From: Herbaspirillum chlorophenolicum | GTDB taxonomy: Bacteria; Pseudomonadota; Gammaproteobacteria; Burkholderiales; Burkholderiaceae_D | Direction of reading: 5' to 3' | Length of the DNA: 64,000 nt | Assembly (NCBI RefSeq): GCF_001189955.1 | Contig: NZ_LFLT01000021.1 | Location: 23,907 to 87,906, forward strand | Part shown: piece after piece, positions 8,322-17,482 of the stretch | Numbering within the stretch: the stretch's first letter is position 1 | How the letters are laid out: each line of letters begins with the position of its first letter | The notes under the pieces: model-generated | Told to the model about the DNA's origin: nothing | The model's input: only the letters and a program-made list of their open reading frames with translations | The model's database searches: none | Program-made: the position numbers and the translations under genes

Positions 8322-9296
8322 TTATCTCCATGAATGAATTGTTGTCATTGCGGGCAGCGCGGGATCAATCTCCCTCAACTCCCCGGTGACCTGGCTGTCG
8401 AGGATGGCTTGCACCAACCCGAATATTTCTTTTCCCAAAACGCCGTATTCGCCCTGGCCCTGCCTTGTATGCAGGTACAGCGTTCTTTCCTCGTTCAAAT
8501 CCTCGATCACGTCTACTCGCACTGCGGCGGCCGAGCGGGCACCTTGCAGCAGGCACAGCGGAGTGGTCACCGCCCAGCCGAGGCCGCCTGCGACCATCGC
8601 GGTCAGCGTGTCGGCGGTATCGACTTCCAGCCGGTGCGAGGGATTCACATCGATCCTGCGCAACGCACGTTCGGCCTGTTCCCCCAGATGCGACTGCCGG
8701 TTGAAACGGATAATGGGCAGCGCTTTTTCCAGCGTTGCGATGTCGGCCGCAACACGGCACTTCGGCGCGGACGGCGGTGCAATCAGCATGAACCGTTCCG
8801 ACATCAGCGGCTGGCTCTGGATCTCTTCCAAGTCCAGCTGCCGCGATGAAATCACCAGATCCAGCTCACGCCGCGCCAGCGCTTCGCCGAGGTTGGGCGT
8901 CAAGCCGGTGCGCACTGCCAACTGGTTGGTCACTTGCAGCAATTGCTGCACCAGATGCGTACCGCATGTCGCAGCGAACGAATCCACCAGGCCGATGCGC
9001 AGGCTTGGCTTGGCCTCGCGGCTGGCATCGAGCACGGCGCTGCGGATGTTGCACGCATCGTCAAGCAGCGCACGTCCGCGGTTGAACAAGGCAATGCCCG
9101 CAGGCGTGAGCGTCAATGGCCGTACCGTGCGGTTCAACAATGGCGCGCCAACACTGTCTTCCAGCATGCGGATGGTCTGGGATACCGCCGATTGCGAGAT
9201 ACCGAGTTTCTTCGCCGTGCGCGACATGTTGCAGTCCTGTGCCGTCGCCACAAAGATGCGAAGCGCCTGCATATCGATGAGCCGGCTGTCCTGCAT
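8322..9296 (-). CDS. LysR-type regulator, first gene of the lyase/ABC operon
   Basis: A 324-residue LysR-type transcription factor. The N-terminal winged helix covers about residues 8-66 (TAKKLGISQSAVSQTIRMLE) and is followed by the linker helix and an effector domain with RIGLVDSFAATCG. The frame is open 65 codons further upstream, but ATG 9296 puts the helix-turn-helix at its normal position. Its TAA lies one base from the lyase ATG, so it is unusual in being co-directional and probably co-transcribed with its likely targets rather than divergent. A perfect inverted repeat (9368-9384) just upstream fits autoregulation of the whole operon. A close paralogue lies at 10165-11148. Confidence 0.92.
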   Translation of the reverse strand: MQDSRLIDMQALRIFVATAQDCNMSRTAKKLGISQSAVSQTIRMLEDSVGAPLLNRTVRPLTLTPAGIALFNRGRALLDDACNIRSAVLDASREAKPSLRIGLVDSFAATCGTHLVQQLLQVTNQLAVRTGLTPNLGEALARRELDLVISSRQLDLEEIQSQPLMSERFMLIAPPSAPKCRVAADIATLEKALPIIRFNRQSHLGEQAERALRRIDVNPSHRLEVDTADTLTAMVAGGLGWAVTTPLCLLQGARSAAAVRVDVIEDLNEERTLYLHTRQGQGEYGVLGKEIFGLVQAILDSQVTGELREIDPALPAMTTIHSWR

Positions 9297-9367
9297 GGTG
9301 TTGTCCCGAATTTCAATGCAGGGAGTGTAGGCAGGATTAGAAGCTGTAGATATAGTCTGAGCCGTAC

Positions 9368-9384
9368 TATTAGCAACTCTAATA
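9368..9384. promoter_or_regulatory. Candidate LysR operator (T-N11-A palindrome)
   Basis: TATTAG-CAACT-CTAATA is a perfect 6-bp-arm inverted repeat, and it contains the T-N11-A spacing typical of LysR boxes. It sits 72 bases before the lysR ATG (9296), in the only long AT-rich patch of this intergenic region. Together with the terminator at 9439-9476 it accounts for the 303-base gap 9297-9599. Confidence 0.6.
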
Positions 9385-9438
9385 ATTAGATGCGCAAATC
9401 CCAAAAATGGCGCAGCGGGCGAAGAAGAATTTGCACGT

Positions 9439-9476
9439 AAAAAAGCCTCCAGGCCCACCGTATGGGGCGTGGAGGC
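9439..9476 (-). terminator. Rho-independent terminator of the prolyl-tRNA editing gene
   Basis: Read on the minus strand, a GCCTCCA...TGGAGGC stem with a 17-18-base loop is followed by TTTTTTA. It lies downstream of the gene ending at 9600 and insulates it from the lysR/lyase operon promoter region. Confidence 0.75.
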
Positions 9477-9599
9477 CGTTGTGCGGCGCAAAAATGCACG
9501 GGATAGAACTGCCCGAGTCTCCCTTGGATTCGTGCAGGATCATGCGTGACGGCCGAAACCATCATCAGGATGAGGTGCGACTTCCGCGACCTGCGTCAA

Positions 9600-10115
9600 T
9601 TATTTGGCAGGATCGAGTGACGCCCGTGCTTCAAGTGAGATCCATGACGGCACATGGTTCACGCTGTCCAGGAACTGTTCCAGCGCCTCACGGGAAATGG
9701 CGAGCGTGGCGGAGTTCTGCAGCGGATGCAACAGGAAGGCGGCCTCCCCCGCCAGGTCGGCATCGATGATGAGGCGCACTTTGCCGGCCTGGTCATTGAC
9801 CAATGCCAATGGACTGAGCGAACCGGGCCGCAAACCCAGTGCGTCGTACAGCAATTCTGCAGAAGCGAACGACAGGCGTTTGGAACCGAATGCCTTGGCC
9901 GCTGCCTTCAAATCCAGCGCCTTCGCGGCAGTGGTCATCACGAGGAAACAGGCCCCCGATTTGTCCTGCAACAGCAGGTTCTTGCAGCGCGCCCCAGTGA
10001 GCGACAAGGTGAGTTTTTCCGACTCGCCCATGTTGAGCACGGCATCGTGCTCTTCGCATTCATAGGGGAGATGTTGCGCGTCGAGTCGCGCCAGCAGTTC
10101 GGTCTTGCCAAGCAT
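9600..10115 (-). CDS. YbaK/PrdX-type prolyl-tRNA editing protein
   Basis: A 171-residue stand-alone editing domain of the YbaK/ProX fold, which hydrolyses mischarged tRNA (Ala-tRNA-Pro for the PrdX branch). Family marks are the conserved Lys in CKNLLLQDK, the LGLRPGSLSPLAL loop and the C-terminal HPLQNSATLAIS block. Length matches single-domain members. It lies 49 bases downstream of a LysR gene on the same strand and may be co-transcribed with it. A terminator follows at 9439-9476. Confidence 0.9.
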   Translation of the reverse strand: MLGKTELLARLDAQHLPYECEEHDAVLNMGESEKLTLSLTGARCKNLLLQDKSGACFLVMTTAAKALDLKAAAKAFGSKRLSFASAELLYDALGLRPGSLSPLALVNDQAGKVRLIIDADLAGEAAFLLHPLQNSATLAISREALEQFLDSVNHVPSWISLEARASLDPAK

Positions 10116-10164
10116 GGTAATGAATCAAAAAGAAAAAGGCAGCTGCATCCACGCGGCCGGGAAA

Positions 10165-11148
10165 TTATTCATGGGTGCTTCGCTCGCCCACGGAAATGAG
10201 CTGGGCGAGACCTTCGTTGACCGCCCTCAAACGCGGCAGGAATGAAGTCTCGATGACGGTGCGCGCGGTTTCGCAGGCGTCGTCAAAGAAGGCATTGTAC
10301 TCATCGCGGCGCCCGACCAGAAACAGCGAACGCTCCAGCGCCAGTTGGCTGATGACGTGCACTTCCACATGCGATGCATACGCGATCCCTTGCAGCAGGC
10401 ACATGGGCGATGTAATGGCCCAGCCAATTCCTTCCGCCACCATCGAGGTCAATGCATCCGCGTTGTCCAGCTCCAACCGGTTTGGAGAACGCACTTCGAT
10501 CCGGCGAAGGTAGCGATCAATCTGGAGCCCGACCTGGGAGTTGCGGTTGAATTTGACAATGGGGAGAACGTTTGCCAGCGAACGCAGATCCTCCAGCGTA
10601 TCCAACTGCCGCCTCATGCCCTTTGGCGTGATAACGAGGTAACGCTCCGAGAAAAGGCGGTAGCGAACCACTTCGTTGGCATCCATCAACGGATCGCTAG
10701 TGACGATGAGGTCGAGGTCACGGCGTAGCAGCGCCTCTCCCTGCTGGGGACTAAGGCCCGTGCGAATGGTCAGTTGCGTCGCCTTATCCAGCAGGCTCTT
10801 TGTGAAACCGGGTCCGCAAGTCGATGCGAATGAATCCACAAGTCCGATTCGCACGTCGGGCTTGATGCCTTGCCCTGCTTCAATCACTTGGGCCTTGAGG
10901 TTGGCAATTTCCTCGCTGAGGATCGCGCCTCTGTTGCGAAGCGCTATGCCGTACGGCGTCAGGGCCAATGGACGGGTCGTCCGGTTAATCAAAACGACGC
11001 CCAGGTCATCCTCAAGCTGCCGCATGATCTGCGATACGGCGGACTGCGATATGCCCATGCGGGATGCTGCGGCCGACATACTGCCCTCTTCGGCAACCGC
11101 AACGAATACCTGGACGGCGTGCATATCGAGCGGCTTGTTGGGCATCAT
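10165..11148 (-). CDS. LysR-type regulator, paralogue of the operon regulator
   Basis: A 327-residue LysR regulator with an N-terminal helix-turn-helix (SRMGISQSAVSQIMRQLEDD) and an effector domain. It shares long stretches with the regulator at 8322-9296: both read RIGLVDSFA-TCG, RTGL-P--GEAL-RR-LDL, a KFNR/RFNR motif and GLGW/GIGWA-T-P-CLLQG. They clearly come from a duplication. A GAGGAAA site precedes a double ATG (11148/11145). The gene order regulator-prdX gives no target; the paralogy suggests a related effector molecule. Confidence 0.92.
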   Translation of the reverse strand: MMPNKPLDMHAVQVFVAVAEEGSMSAAASRMGISQSAVSQIMRQLEDDLGVVLINRTTRPLALTPYGIALRNRGAILSEEIANLKAQVIEAGQGIKPDVRIGLVDSFASTCGPGFTKSLLDKATQLTIRTGLSPQQGEALLRRDLDLIVTSDPLMDANEVVRYRLFSERYLVITPKGMRRQLDTLEDLRSLANVLPIVKFNRNSQVGLQIDRYLRRIEVRSPNRLELDNADALTSMVAEGIGWAITSPMCLLQGIAYASHVEVHVISQLALERSLFLVGRRDEYNAFFDDACETARTVIETSFLPRLRAVNEGLAQLISVGERSTHE

Positions 11149-11268
11149 GCTCTTTCCTCAAACGGGTTGATAAATATCGCGATTATTCATCAAACCCGTC
11201 TTGCGACGCACGGAGTTTCTTACGCCGCCTCAAGGAATGCATGATGCCGCCCCGCGGTCAGACAGCGA

Positions 11269-13170
11269 TCAAATTTCTATCTTGGTGCCCAGCTCCACCA
11301 CCCGGTTGGCGGGAATGTTGAAGAAGTCCGAAGGCTTGGCGCCGTTCTGGTACATCCAGGCGAACAGCCGCTCGCGCCACAGCGACATGCCCAGCAGCTT
11401 GCTCGGCACCACCGTGTCGCGCGCCAGGAAAAACGAGGTGTCCATCAGGTCGAAATGGTGGCCGAACTGCTGCTCGGCCAGCGCCATCACCCGGTTCACC
11501 TCGGGCGTCTCCTTGAAGCCGAAGGAAGCGCGCAGCAGGTAGACCTGGCCGCCCAGGTCCTTCATGGTCAGGCGCTCGCTGTCGGCCACGTAAGGCACGT
11601 CCCAGATGCTGATCTTCAGGAAGAACACCCGCTCGTGCAGGATGCGGTTGTGCTTGAGGTTGTGCAGCAGCGCCACCGGCACGGTGTTGATGTTGCCGGT
11701 CATGAAGACGGCGGTGCCGCCCACGCGGTGCGGCGGATGCGCCAGCAGGCCTTCGACGAAAGGCTCCAGCGGGATGCCGTCGTCCTTGATGCGCATGCGC
11801 AGCAGCATGCGGCCGGAATACCACGTCATCAGCAGGAAGAACGCTGCGCCGCCGATCACCAGCGGGAACCAGCCGCCCTCGGTGAGCTTGAGCAGGTTGG
11901 CGGCGAAGAATGCGACGTCCACCACCATGAAGCAGCTGATGACCACCACCACCGCCGGCAGCCGCCACTTCCAGATATGGCGCATCACCACGCCCAGCAG
12001 CATGGTGGTGATCACCATGGTAGTGGTCACCGCCACGCCATATGCGGCGGCCAGGTTGTCCGATTTCTTGAAGGCCAGCACCACGGCCACCACCAGCACC
12101 AGCAGCATCCAGTTGATCAGCGGGATATAGATCTGGCCCTGCTCGTCTTCGGAAGTGTGCAGGATGCGCATGCGCGGCACGAAGCCCAGCAGGATGGCCT
12201 GGCTGGTCAGCGAGAAGGCGCCCGAAATCACCGCCTGCGAAGCGATCACGGTGGCACAGGTCGACAGCAGCACCATGGGCAGCACCAGCGCCTCGGGCAC
12301 CATCAGGTAAAAGGGGTTCTTGATCGCCGCCGGGTTGGCGATCAGGTTGGCGCCCTGGCCGAAGTAGTTGATCAGCAGCGCGGGCATGACCGTGAAAATC
12401 CAGGCGAAGCGGATCGGCTTGATGCCGAAGTGGCCCATGTCGGCATACAGCGCCTCGGCGCCGGTCAGCACCAGCACCACCGAGCCCAGCACGATGAAGG
12501 CCTGCAGCGAATGATCGGCCATGAAACGGACGGCGTAGTAGGGATTGATCGCCACCAGCACTTCCGGCGCCTTGACGATGTTGTACAACCCCAGGAGCGC
12601 CAGCGACAGGAACCAGGCGAACATCACCGGCCCGAAGAAACGGCCCACCACGCTGGTGCCGTGGCGCTGGATCAGGAACAGCACCACCACGATGACGATC
12701 GTCAGCGGAATCACCACATGCGAAGTCTGCGGCGCGGCGATCTCCAGCCCTTCCACCGCCGACAGCACCGAGATGGCCGGCGTAATCACCACGTCGCCGT
12801 AAAACATGCAGGCGCCGAATACCCCCAGCATCATCAGCAGCTTGGCGCGCGGCGAGCCTGACACGGCCGAACGCAGCGACAGCGCCATCAAGGCCAGCAC
12901 GCCGCCTTCGCCGTTATTGTCGGCGCGCAGCACGAACAGCACATATTTGATGCTCACCACGATGGTGATGGCCCAGAACAGCATGGAGATGATGCCCAGC
13001 ACCGCGTCGGGAGAAAAGGCGATGCCGTGGTCGGGGCTGAAACATTCCTTGAGCGCATACAGCGGACTGGTGCCGATATCGCCGAACACCACGCCGAGCG
13101 CGGCCAGTGTGACCAGATGCAGCTTCTGCGAACGGAAGGAAAGATTTGGATTGGTGTGAGATGAACTCAT
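11269..13170 (-). CDS. kup: KUP-family potassium uptake protein
   Basis: A 633-residue low-affinity K+ (probably K+/H+) importer of the inner membrane. The N-terminus has the KUP hallmark [17 protein letters not shown], followed by about twelve membrane helices up to residue 450 and a cytosolic C-terminal domain. [19 protein letters not shown] and [13 protein letters not shown] are both family signatures. An AGGGAG site precedes ATG 13170. The gene is monocistronic, flanked by a LysR gene and a 458-base gap. Confidence 0.97.
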   Translation of the reverse strand: MSSSHTNPNLSFRSQKLHLVTLAALGVVFGDIGTSPLYALKECFSPDHGIAFSPDAVLGIISMLFWAITIVVSIKYVLFVLRADNNGEGGVLALMALSLRSAVSGSPRAKLLMMLGVFGACMFYGDVVITPAISVLSAVEGLEIAAPQTSHVVIPLTIVIVVVLFLIQRHGTSVVGRFFGPVMFAWFLSLALLGLYNIVKAPEVLVAINPYYAVRFMADHSLQAFIVLGSVVLVLTGAEALYADMGHFGIKPIRFAWIFTVMPALLINYFGQGANLIANPAAIKNPFYLMVPEALVLPMVLLSTCATVIASQAVISGAFSLTSQAILLGFVPRMRILHTSEDEQGQIYIPLINWMLLVLVVAVVLAFKKSDNLAAAYGVAVTTTMVITTMLLGVVMRHIWKWRLPAVVVVISCFMVVDVAFFAANLLKLTEGGWFPLVIGGAAFFLLMTWYSGRMLLRMRIKDDGIPLEPFVEGLLAHPPHRVGGTAVFMTGNINTVPVALLHNLKHNRILHERVFFLKISIWDVPYVADSERLTMKDLGGQVYLLRASFGFKETPEVNRVMALAEQQFGHHFDLMDTSFFLARDTVVPSKLLGMSLWRERLFAWMYQNGAKPSDFFNIPANRVVELGTKIEI

Positions 13171-13628
13171 CGGGCTCCCTTTGCTTCTTCAAATTGTCGC
13201 CGCAGGCCTTGCTCAAAAAGTGGAAATCAGGGCATCCGGCCGGGCAGGAGGCGTACTTTATCGCACTCTACCTGTGGTGCGCGCAAATTGCCCGGGCCGC
13301 AAGCAGGACGTTGCGCCGCTGCCTCTGCCCGGGCATCCGGAACTTGACAGCGCTGCAATACAGCAGTTCGGGATTTGCCGACCGGCGCCTCGCATCGGGC
13401 ATCTTCCCGTCTCCCCTGCCGCATGGCAGGCCGGCATCGAAAGGCCGCCAACAGCAAGGCTTCACGGCCTATACCGTGGCCTTATATGGATATGCGGTAA
13501 TCGAGTTTTTCTTTCTTCTGCACCCTTTATATACTCCAATCGAATAAAGAACCACGATTTTTCTGCGAGATGGTTCTAAGCCAAATTTCCGATGGCCACC
13601 CGGCCCTCCTCCACAACGACAGGACATC
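13171..13628. other. 458-base intergenic region with a weak inverted repeat
   Basis: No convincing gene is seen between kup and the tandem binding proteins, which diverge here. The region must hold both promoters. An inverted repeat AGAACCA-N16-TGGTTCT (13548-13554 and 13571-13577) lies 52 bases before the first binding-protein ATG and is a possible regulator site for that operon. Confidence 0.4.
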
Positions 13629-14681
13629 ATGAAACCAGCTCGCCCCGCGCCGGGACGTCTCCGGCGTCTCATTTCCAACACCCTGGCCGCTTCGGCCACC
13701 GGCGCATTGGCGCTGTCGCTGCTGGGCGCGCCGATGGCGGCGCATGCCGAAGGGCAGCTGCGCATCGCCGAGCAGTTCGGCATCGTCTACCTGTTGCTCA
13801 ATGTCGCGCAGGACCAGCAACTGATCGAGAAGCACGGCAAGGCTGCCGGCGTGGACATCAAGGTCGACTGGCTGAAGCTCTCCGGCGGCTCGGCCGTCAA
13901 CGACGCGCTGCTGTCCGGTTCGGTGGATATCGCCGGCGCCGGCGTGGGCCCGCTGCTGACCATCTGGGACCGCACCTACGGCAAGCAAAACGTGCGCGGG
14001 GTCGCATCGCTGGGCAACTTCCCCTACTACCTGGTGAGCAACAACCCGAACGTGAAGACCATCGCCGACTTCACCGAGAAGGACCGCATCGCGCTGCCGG
14101 CAGTCGGTGTATCGGTGCAGTCGCGCGTGCTGCAGTTCGCCTCGGCCAAGCTGTGGGGCGACGCCCAGTACAACAAGCTGGACAAGATCAGCATCGCCGT
14201 ACCGCACCCGGATGCCACCGCCGCCATCATCAGCGGCGGCACCGAGATCACCGGCCACTTCGGCAATCCGCCGTTCCAGGAACAGGAACTGGCCGGCAAT
14301 CCCAAGGCGCATATCGTGCTGAACTCCTACCAGGTGCTGGGCGGCCCATCGTCGGCCACGGTGTTGTACGCGACCGAGAAATTCCGCAAGGACAACCCCA
14401 AGACCTACAGCGCCTTCGTCGACGCGCTGGATGAAGCCGCGAAGTTCATCGCCGCCAATCCTGAGAAAGCCGCCGACATTTACCTCAAGGTCAACAAGGG
14501 CAGTACCGACCGCAAGCTGCTGCTGCAGATCATCAAGAACCCGGAAGTGCAGTTCAAGATCGGGCCGCAGAACACTTACCCGCTGGCCGAGTTCATGCAC
14601 CGCGTGGGCGCCATCAAGAACAAGCCGGCTTCGGTGAAGGATTACTTCTTCGACGACACCCATATCCAGGGAGGCAGCTGA
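13629..14681 (+). CDS. NitT/TauT-family ABC substrate-binding protein (first of two)
   Basis: A 350-residue periplasmic binding protein with an arginine-rich signal peptide ending at AAHAEG (about residue 41). The mature start GQLRIAEQFGIVYLLLNVAQDQ is typical of sulfonate/nitrate/taurine binding proteins. The DALLSGSVDIAGAG motif and the VDALDEAAKFI helix belong to the same family. It is followed one base later by a closely related second binding protein, then ATPase and permease, so it opens a four-gene operon. The ligand may be an aliphatic sulfonate or similar anion; no sulfonatase is adjacent. Confidence 0.9.
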   Translation: MKPARPAPGRLRRLISNTLAASATGALALSLLGAPMAAHAEGQLRIAEQFGIVYLLLNVAQDQQLIEKHGKAAGVDIKVDWLKLSGGSAVNDALLSGSVDIAGAGVGPLLTIWDRTYGKQNVRGVASLGNFPYYLVSNNPNVKTIADFTEKDRIALPAVGVSVQSRVLQFASAKLWGDAQYNKLDKISIAVPHPDATAAIISGGTEITGHFGNPPFQEQELAGNPKAHIVLNSYQVLGGPSSATVLYATEKFRKDNPKTYSAFVDALDEAAKFIAANPEKAADIYLKVNKGSTDRKLLLQIIKNPEVQFKIGPQNTYPLAEFMHRVGAIKNKPASVKDYFFDDTHIQGGS

Positions 14682-14682
14682 C

Positions 14683-15690
14683 ATGCTGTTGACACGCACA
14701 TTCTTCCCGGCCCTGACGGTCGGCCTGATCGCCTTCGGCCTGGCGGCCAATGCGCACGCCGAAGGCCAAATCCGTATTGCCCAGCAATTCGGCATCGGCT
14801 ACCTGATCCTGGACGTGGTACAGGACCAGAAGCTGATCGAAAAGCAGGGCAAGAAGGAAGGCCTCGATATCAAGGTCGAGTGGAACAGCCTGTCCGGTTC
14901 CACCGGCATGAACGAAGCGCTGCTGGCCGGTGCGCTGGACGTGGTCTCGGCCGGCGCCCCGCCGGCGCTGGTGCTGTGGGACCGCACGCGCGGCCGCCAG
15001 AACGTCAAGGCGATTGCCTCGCTGGGCTCCATGCCCAACTACCTGCTGTCGACCAATCCGAACGTGAAGACCGTCAAGGATTTCAGCAGCAAGGACCGCA
15101 TCGCGGTACCGGCCGCGGGCGTAGGCTTCCAGTCGCGCACGCTGCAGATCGAGACCGCCAGGCTGTATGGCAAGGACAACTACAAGCGTTTCGATGACAT
15201 CTCGGTGAGCCTGTCGCACCCGGACGCCACCGCCGCGCTGCTGGCCGGCGGCTCGGAAATCAACGCCCACTTCTCCAGCCCGCCGTTCCAGTACCAGGCG
15301 CTGGAGAACAAGAACGTGCACAAGGTGATCAGCTCCTACGACATCCTTGGCGGCCCGGCCTCCTTCAACTTCCTGTACACCACGCAGAAGTTCCACGACG
15401 AGAACCCGAAGACTTATCGCGCCTTCTACAACGCACTGGTGGAAGCGGCCGAATTCATCCGCAACAACAAGGCCCGTGCCGCCGATACCTTCATCCGCGT
15501 GCAGAAATCCAGGCTGGCGCCGGAGTTCGTGCGCAAGATCGTGGAAGATCCGGAAATCAATTTCACGGTCTCGCCCGAGCGCAGCTTCGTCTATGCCGAA
15601 AAGCTGTATGAGATCGGCGTGCTGAAGAACCGCGCGGCGTCATGGAAAGACTACTTCTTCGAGGAAGCCTATGCACAACCCGGCAGCTGA
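14683..15690 (+). CDS. NitT/TauT-family ABC substrate-binding protein (second of two)
   Basis: A 335-residue paralogue of the gene just upstream. It has a shorter signal peptide (cleavage near NAHAEG, residue 27) and the same framework: GQIRIAQQFGIGYLILDVVQDQ, EALLAGALDVVSAG, ...HPDATAALLAGGSEI and a C-terminal KDYFFEE. Residues lining the presumed cleft differ between the copies (for example GNPPFQEQE versus SSPPFQYQA), so the two may present different ligands to one membrane complex. The last 20 bases overlap the ATPase gene. Confidence 0.9.
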   Translation: MLLTRTFFPALTVGLIAFGLAANAHAEGQIRIAQQFGIGYLILDVVQDQKLIEKQGKKEGLDIKVEWNSLSGSTGMNEALLAGALDVVSAGAPPALVLWDRTRGRQNVKAIASLGSMPNYLLSTNPNVKTVKDFSSKDRIAVPAAGVGFQSRTLQIETARLYGKDNYKRFDDISVSLSHPDATAALLAGGSEINAHFSSPPFQYQALENKNVHKVISSYDILGGPASFNFLYTTQKFHDENPKTYRAFYNALVEAAEFIRNNKARAADTFIRVQKSRLAPEFVRKIVEDPEINFTVSPERSFVYAEKLYEIGVLKNRAASWKDYFFEEAYAQPGS

Positions 15691-16537
15691 AGCGGCCAGC
15701 GTATCGGCCGCCGTCCAGGCGTCCACGCCGCTGCTGCAGGTAGACCAGGTCAGCCTGCAGTACCGTACCTCCTCGGCAGTGGTGCAGGCCACGCATGATG
15801 TCAGCTTCGGCGTCTATCCGGCCGACCGCTTCGTGCTGCTCGGCCCTTCCGGCTGCGGCAAATCGAGCCTGCTGAAATCGGTGGCGGGCTTCCTGCCGCC
15901 GGCGTCCGGCGAGATCCGGCTGGATGGCCAGGTGGTGCGCCATCCGGGACCGGACCGTATCGTGGTGTTCCAGGAATTCGACCAGCTGCCGCCGTGGAAG
16001 ACGGTGCTGCAGAACGTGATGTTCCCGCTGCTGGCCTCGAAGACGCTGAAGAAGCGCGAAGCCGCCGAACGCGCCCGCCACTACCTTGAGAAAGTCGGCC
16101 TGGCGCGCTTCGCCGATGCCTATCCGCACACGCTCTCGGGCGGCATGAAGGCGCGCGTAGCGATCGCCCGGGCACTGGCCATGCAGCCCAAGATGCTACT
16201 GATGGACGAGCCTTTCGCCGCACTCGACGCACTGACCCGCCGCAAGATGCAGGAAGAGCTGCTGATGCTGTGGGACGAAGTGCGCTTCACGCTGCTGTTC
16301 GTCACCCACTCGATCGAAGAGGCGCTGGTGGTCGGCAACCGCATCCTGCTGCTCTCGCCCCATCCGGGCCGCGTGCGCGCCGAGATCAACAGCCACCAGT
16401 ACGACCTCGCCAGCCTGGGCGGCGCCGGTTTCCAGCAGACCGCGCAGCGTATCCACCGTCTGCTGTTCGATGAAGGCGCGGCCCCTGCCGCGCCGGAGAA
16501 ACCGATCAATTTCGGCGACGTGCGTTTCTCCTACTGA
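15671..16537 (+). CDS. NitT/TauT-family ABC transporter ATP-binding protein
   Basis: A 288-residue ATPase of the SsuB/TauB/NrtD group. Walker A GPSGCGKSS is at residues 58-66, the Q-loop in FQEFDQLPPWK, the signature LSGGMKARV and Walker B LLMDEPFAALD; the switch His is in VTHSIEEAL. Its start lies inside the end of the preceding binding-protein gene (20-base overlap), indicating coupled translation. The C-terminal 40 residues are an extension of uncertain role. Confidence 0.93.
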   Translation: MHNPAAEAASVSAAVQASTPLLQVDQVSLQYRTSSAVVQATHDVSFGVYPADRFVLLGPSGCGKSSLLKSVAGFLPPASGEIRLDGQVVRHPGPDRIVVFQEFDQLPPWKTVLQNVMFPLLASKTLKKREAAERARHYLEKVGLARFADAYPHTLSGGMKARVAIARALAMQPKMLLMDEPFAALDALTRRKMQEELLMLWDEVRFTLLFVTHSIEEALVVGNRILLLSPHPGRVRAEINSHQYDLASLGGAGFQQTAQRIHRLLFDEGAAPAAPEKPINFGDVRFSY

Positions 16538-16564
16538 AGCGCCGTGCCCACCGAGGTACACACC

Positions 16565-17431
16565 ATGAACCTGACGCCCCCCGTGCGGGAAGAATATGAA
16601 CTGCCGCTGACGCCCTTGTCCGGCGTGGTACTGGAACGCCGCTTCTCGCTGCCCCACCGCATCTGGCAGCAAACCTGGATCCGCAAGGGCGCGATCCTGC
16701 TGCTGCTGGCCATCCTCTGGGAAGCCATCGGCCGCTGGCAGGACAACGACCTGCTGCTGCCGACGTTCCTGCAGACCGCGCAAGCCTTTGTCGACGGCAT
16801 CGCCAGCGGCGAACTGTTCAACAAGACCTGGCTGTCGCTGCAGGTACTGCTGAAAGCCTATGTGCTGGGCATCGCTGCCGCCTTCGTGCTGACCACGCTG
16901 GCCGTCTCCACCCAGTTCGGCCGCGACCTGCTGAGCACGCTGACCTCGATGTTCAACCCATTGCCGGCCATCGCCCTGCTGCCCATCGCCCTGCTATGGT
17001 TCGGCCTGGGCCAGGGCAGCCTGATCTTCGTATTGGTGCATTCGGTGCTGTGGGCGCTGGCGGTCAATACCTATGCCGGCTTCCTGGGCGTGTCCGACAC
17101 CTTGCGCATGGCAGGCCGCAACTACGGCTTGCATGGCCTGTCCTTTGTGCTGCAGGTGCTGGTGCCGGCCGCGCTGCCGTCGATCCTGGCCGGCCTGCGC
17201 ATCGGCTGGGCGTTCGCCTGGCGCACGCTGATCGCTGCCGAACTGGTGTTCGGCGCCACCAGCGGCAAGGGCGGTCTGGGCTGGTACATCTTCCAGAACC
17301 GCAACGAGCTTTATACGGACAAGGTGTTCGCCGGACTGGCGATGGTGATCCTGATCGGCTTGCTGGTGGAGAACCTGGTGTTCAATACGCTGGAGCGGGT
17401 GACGGTGAAGCGCTGGGGGATGCAGCGGTAA
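16565..17431 (+). CDS. NitT/TauT-family ABC transporter permease
   Basis: A 288-residue inner-membrane permease of the SsuC/TauC type with about six membrane helices. The late segment ALPSILAGLRIGWAFAWRTLIAAE is the family's coupling loop. A GTG seven codons earlier (16544) is in frame, but ATG 16565 has a GAGG site eight bases ahead and is preferred. It is the last gene of the operon and converges with ogt. Confidence 0.92.
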   Translation: MNLTPPVREEYELPLTPLSGVVLERRFSLPHRIWQQTWIRKGAILLLLAILWEAIGRWQDNDLLLPTFLQTAQAFVDGIASGELFNKTWLSLQVLLKAYVLGIAAAFVLTTLAVSTQFGRDLLSTLTSMFNPLPAIALLPIALLWFGLGQGSLIFVLVHSVLWALAVNTYAGFLGVSDTLRMAGRNYGLHGLSFVLQVLVPAALPSILAGLRIGWAFAWRTLIAAELVFGATSGKGGLGWYIFQNRNELYTDKVFAGLAMVILIGLLVENLVFNTLERVTVKRWGMQR

Positions 17432-17482
17432 CAGCGGCATTCTCCGGCAGGGAGAGAAACGCCACTGGCATCCTGACTATCG

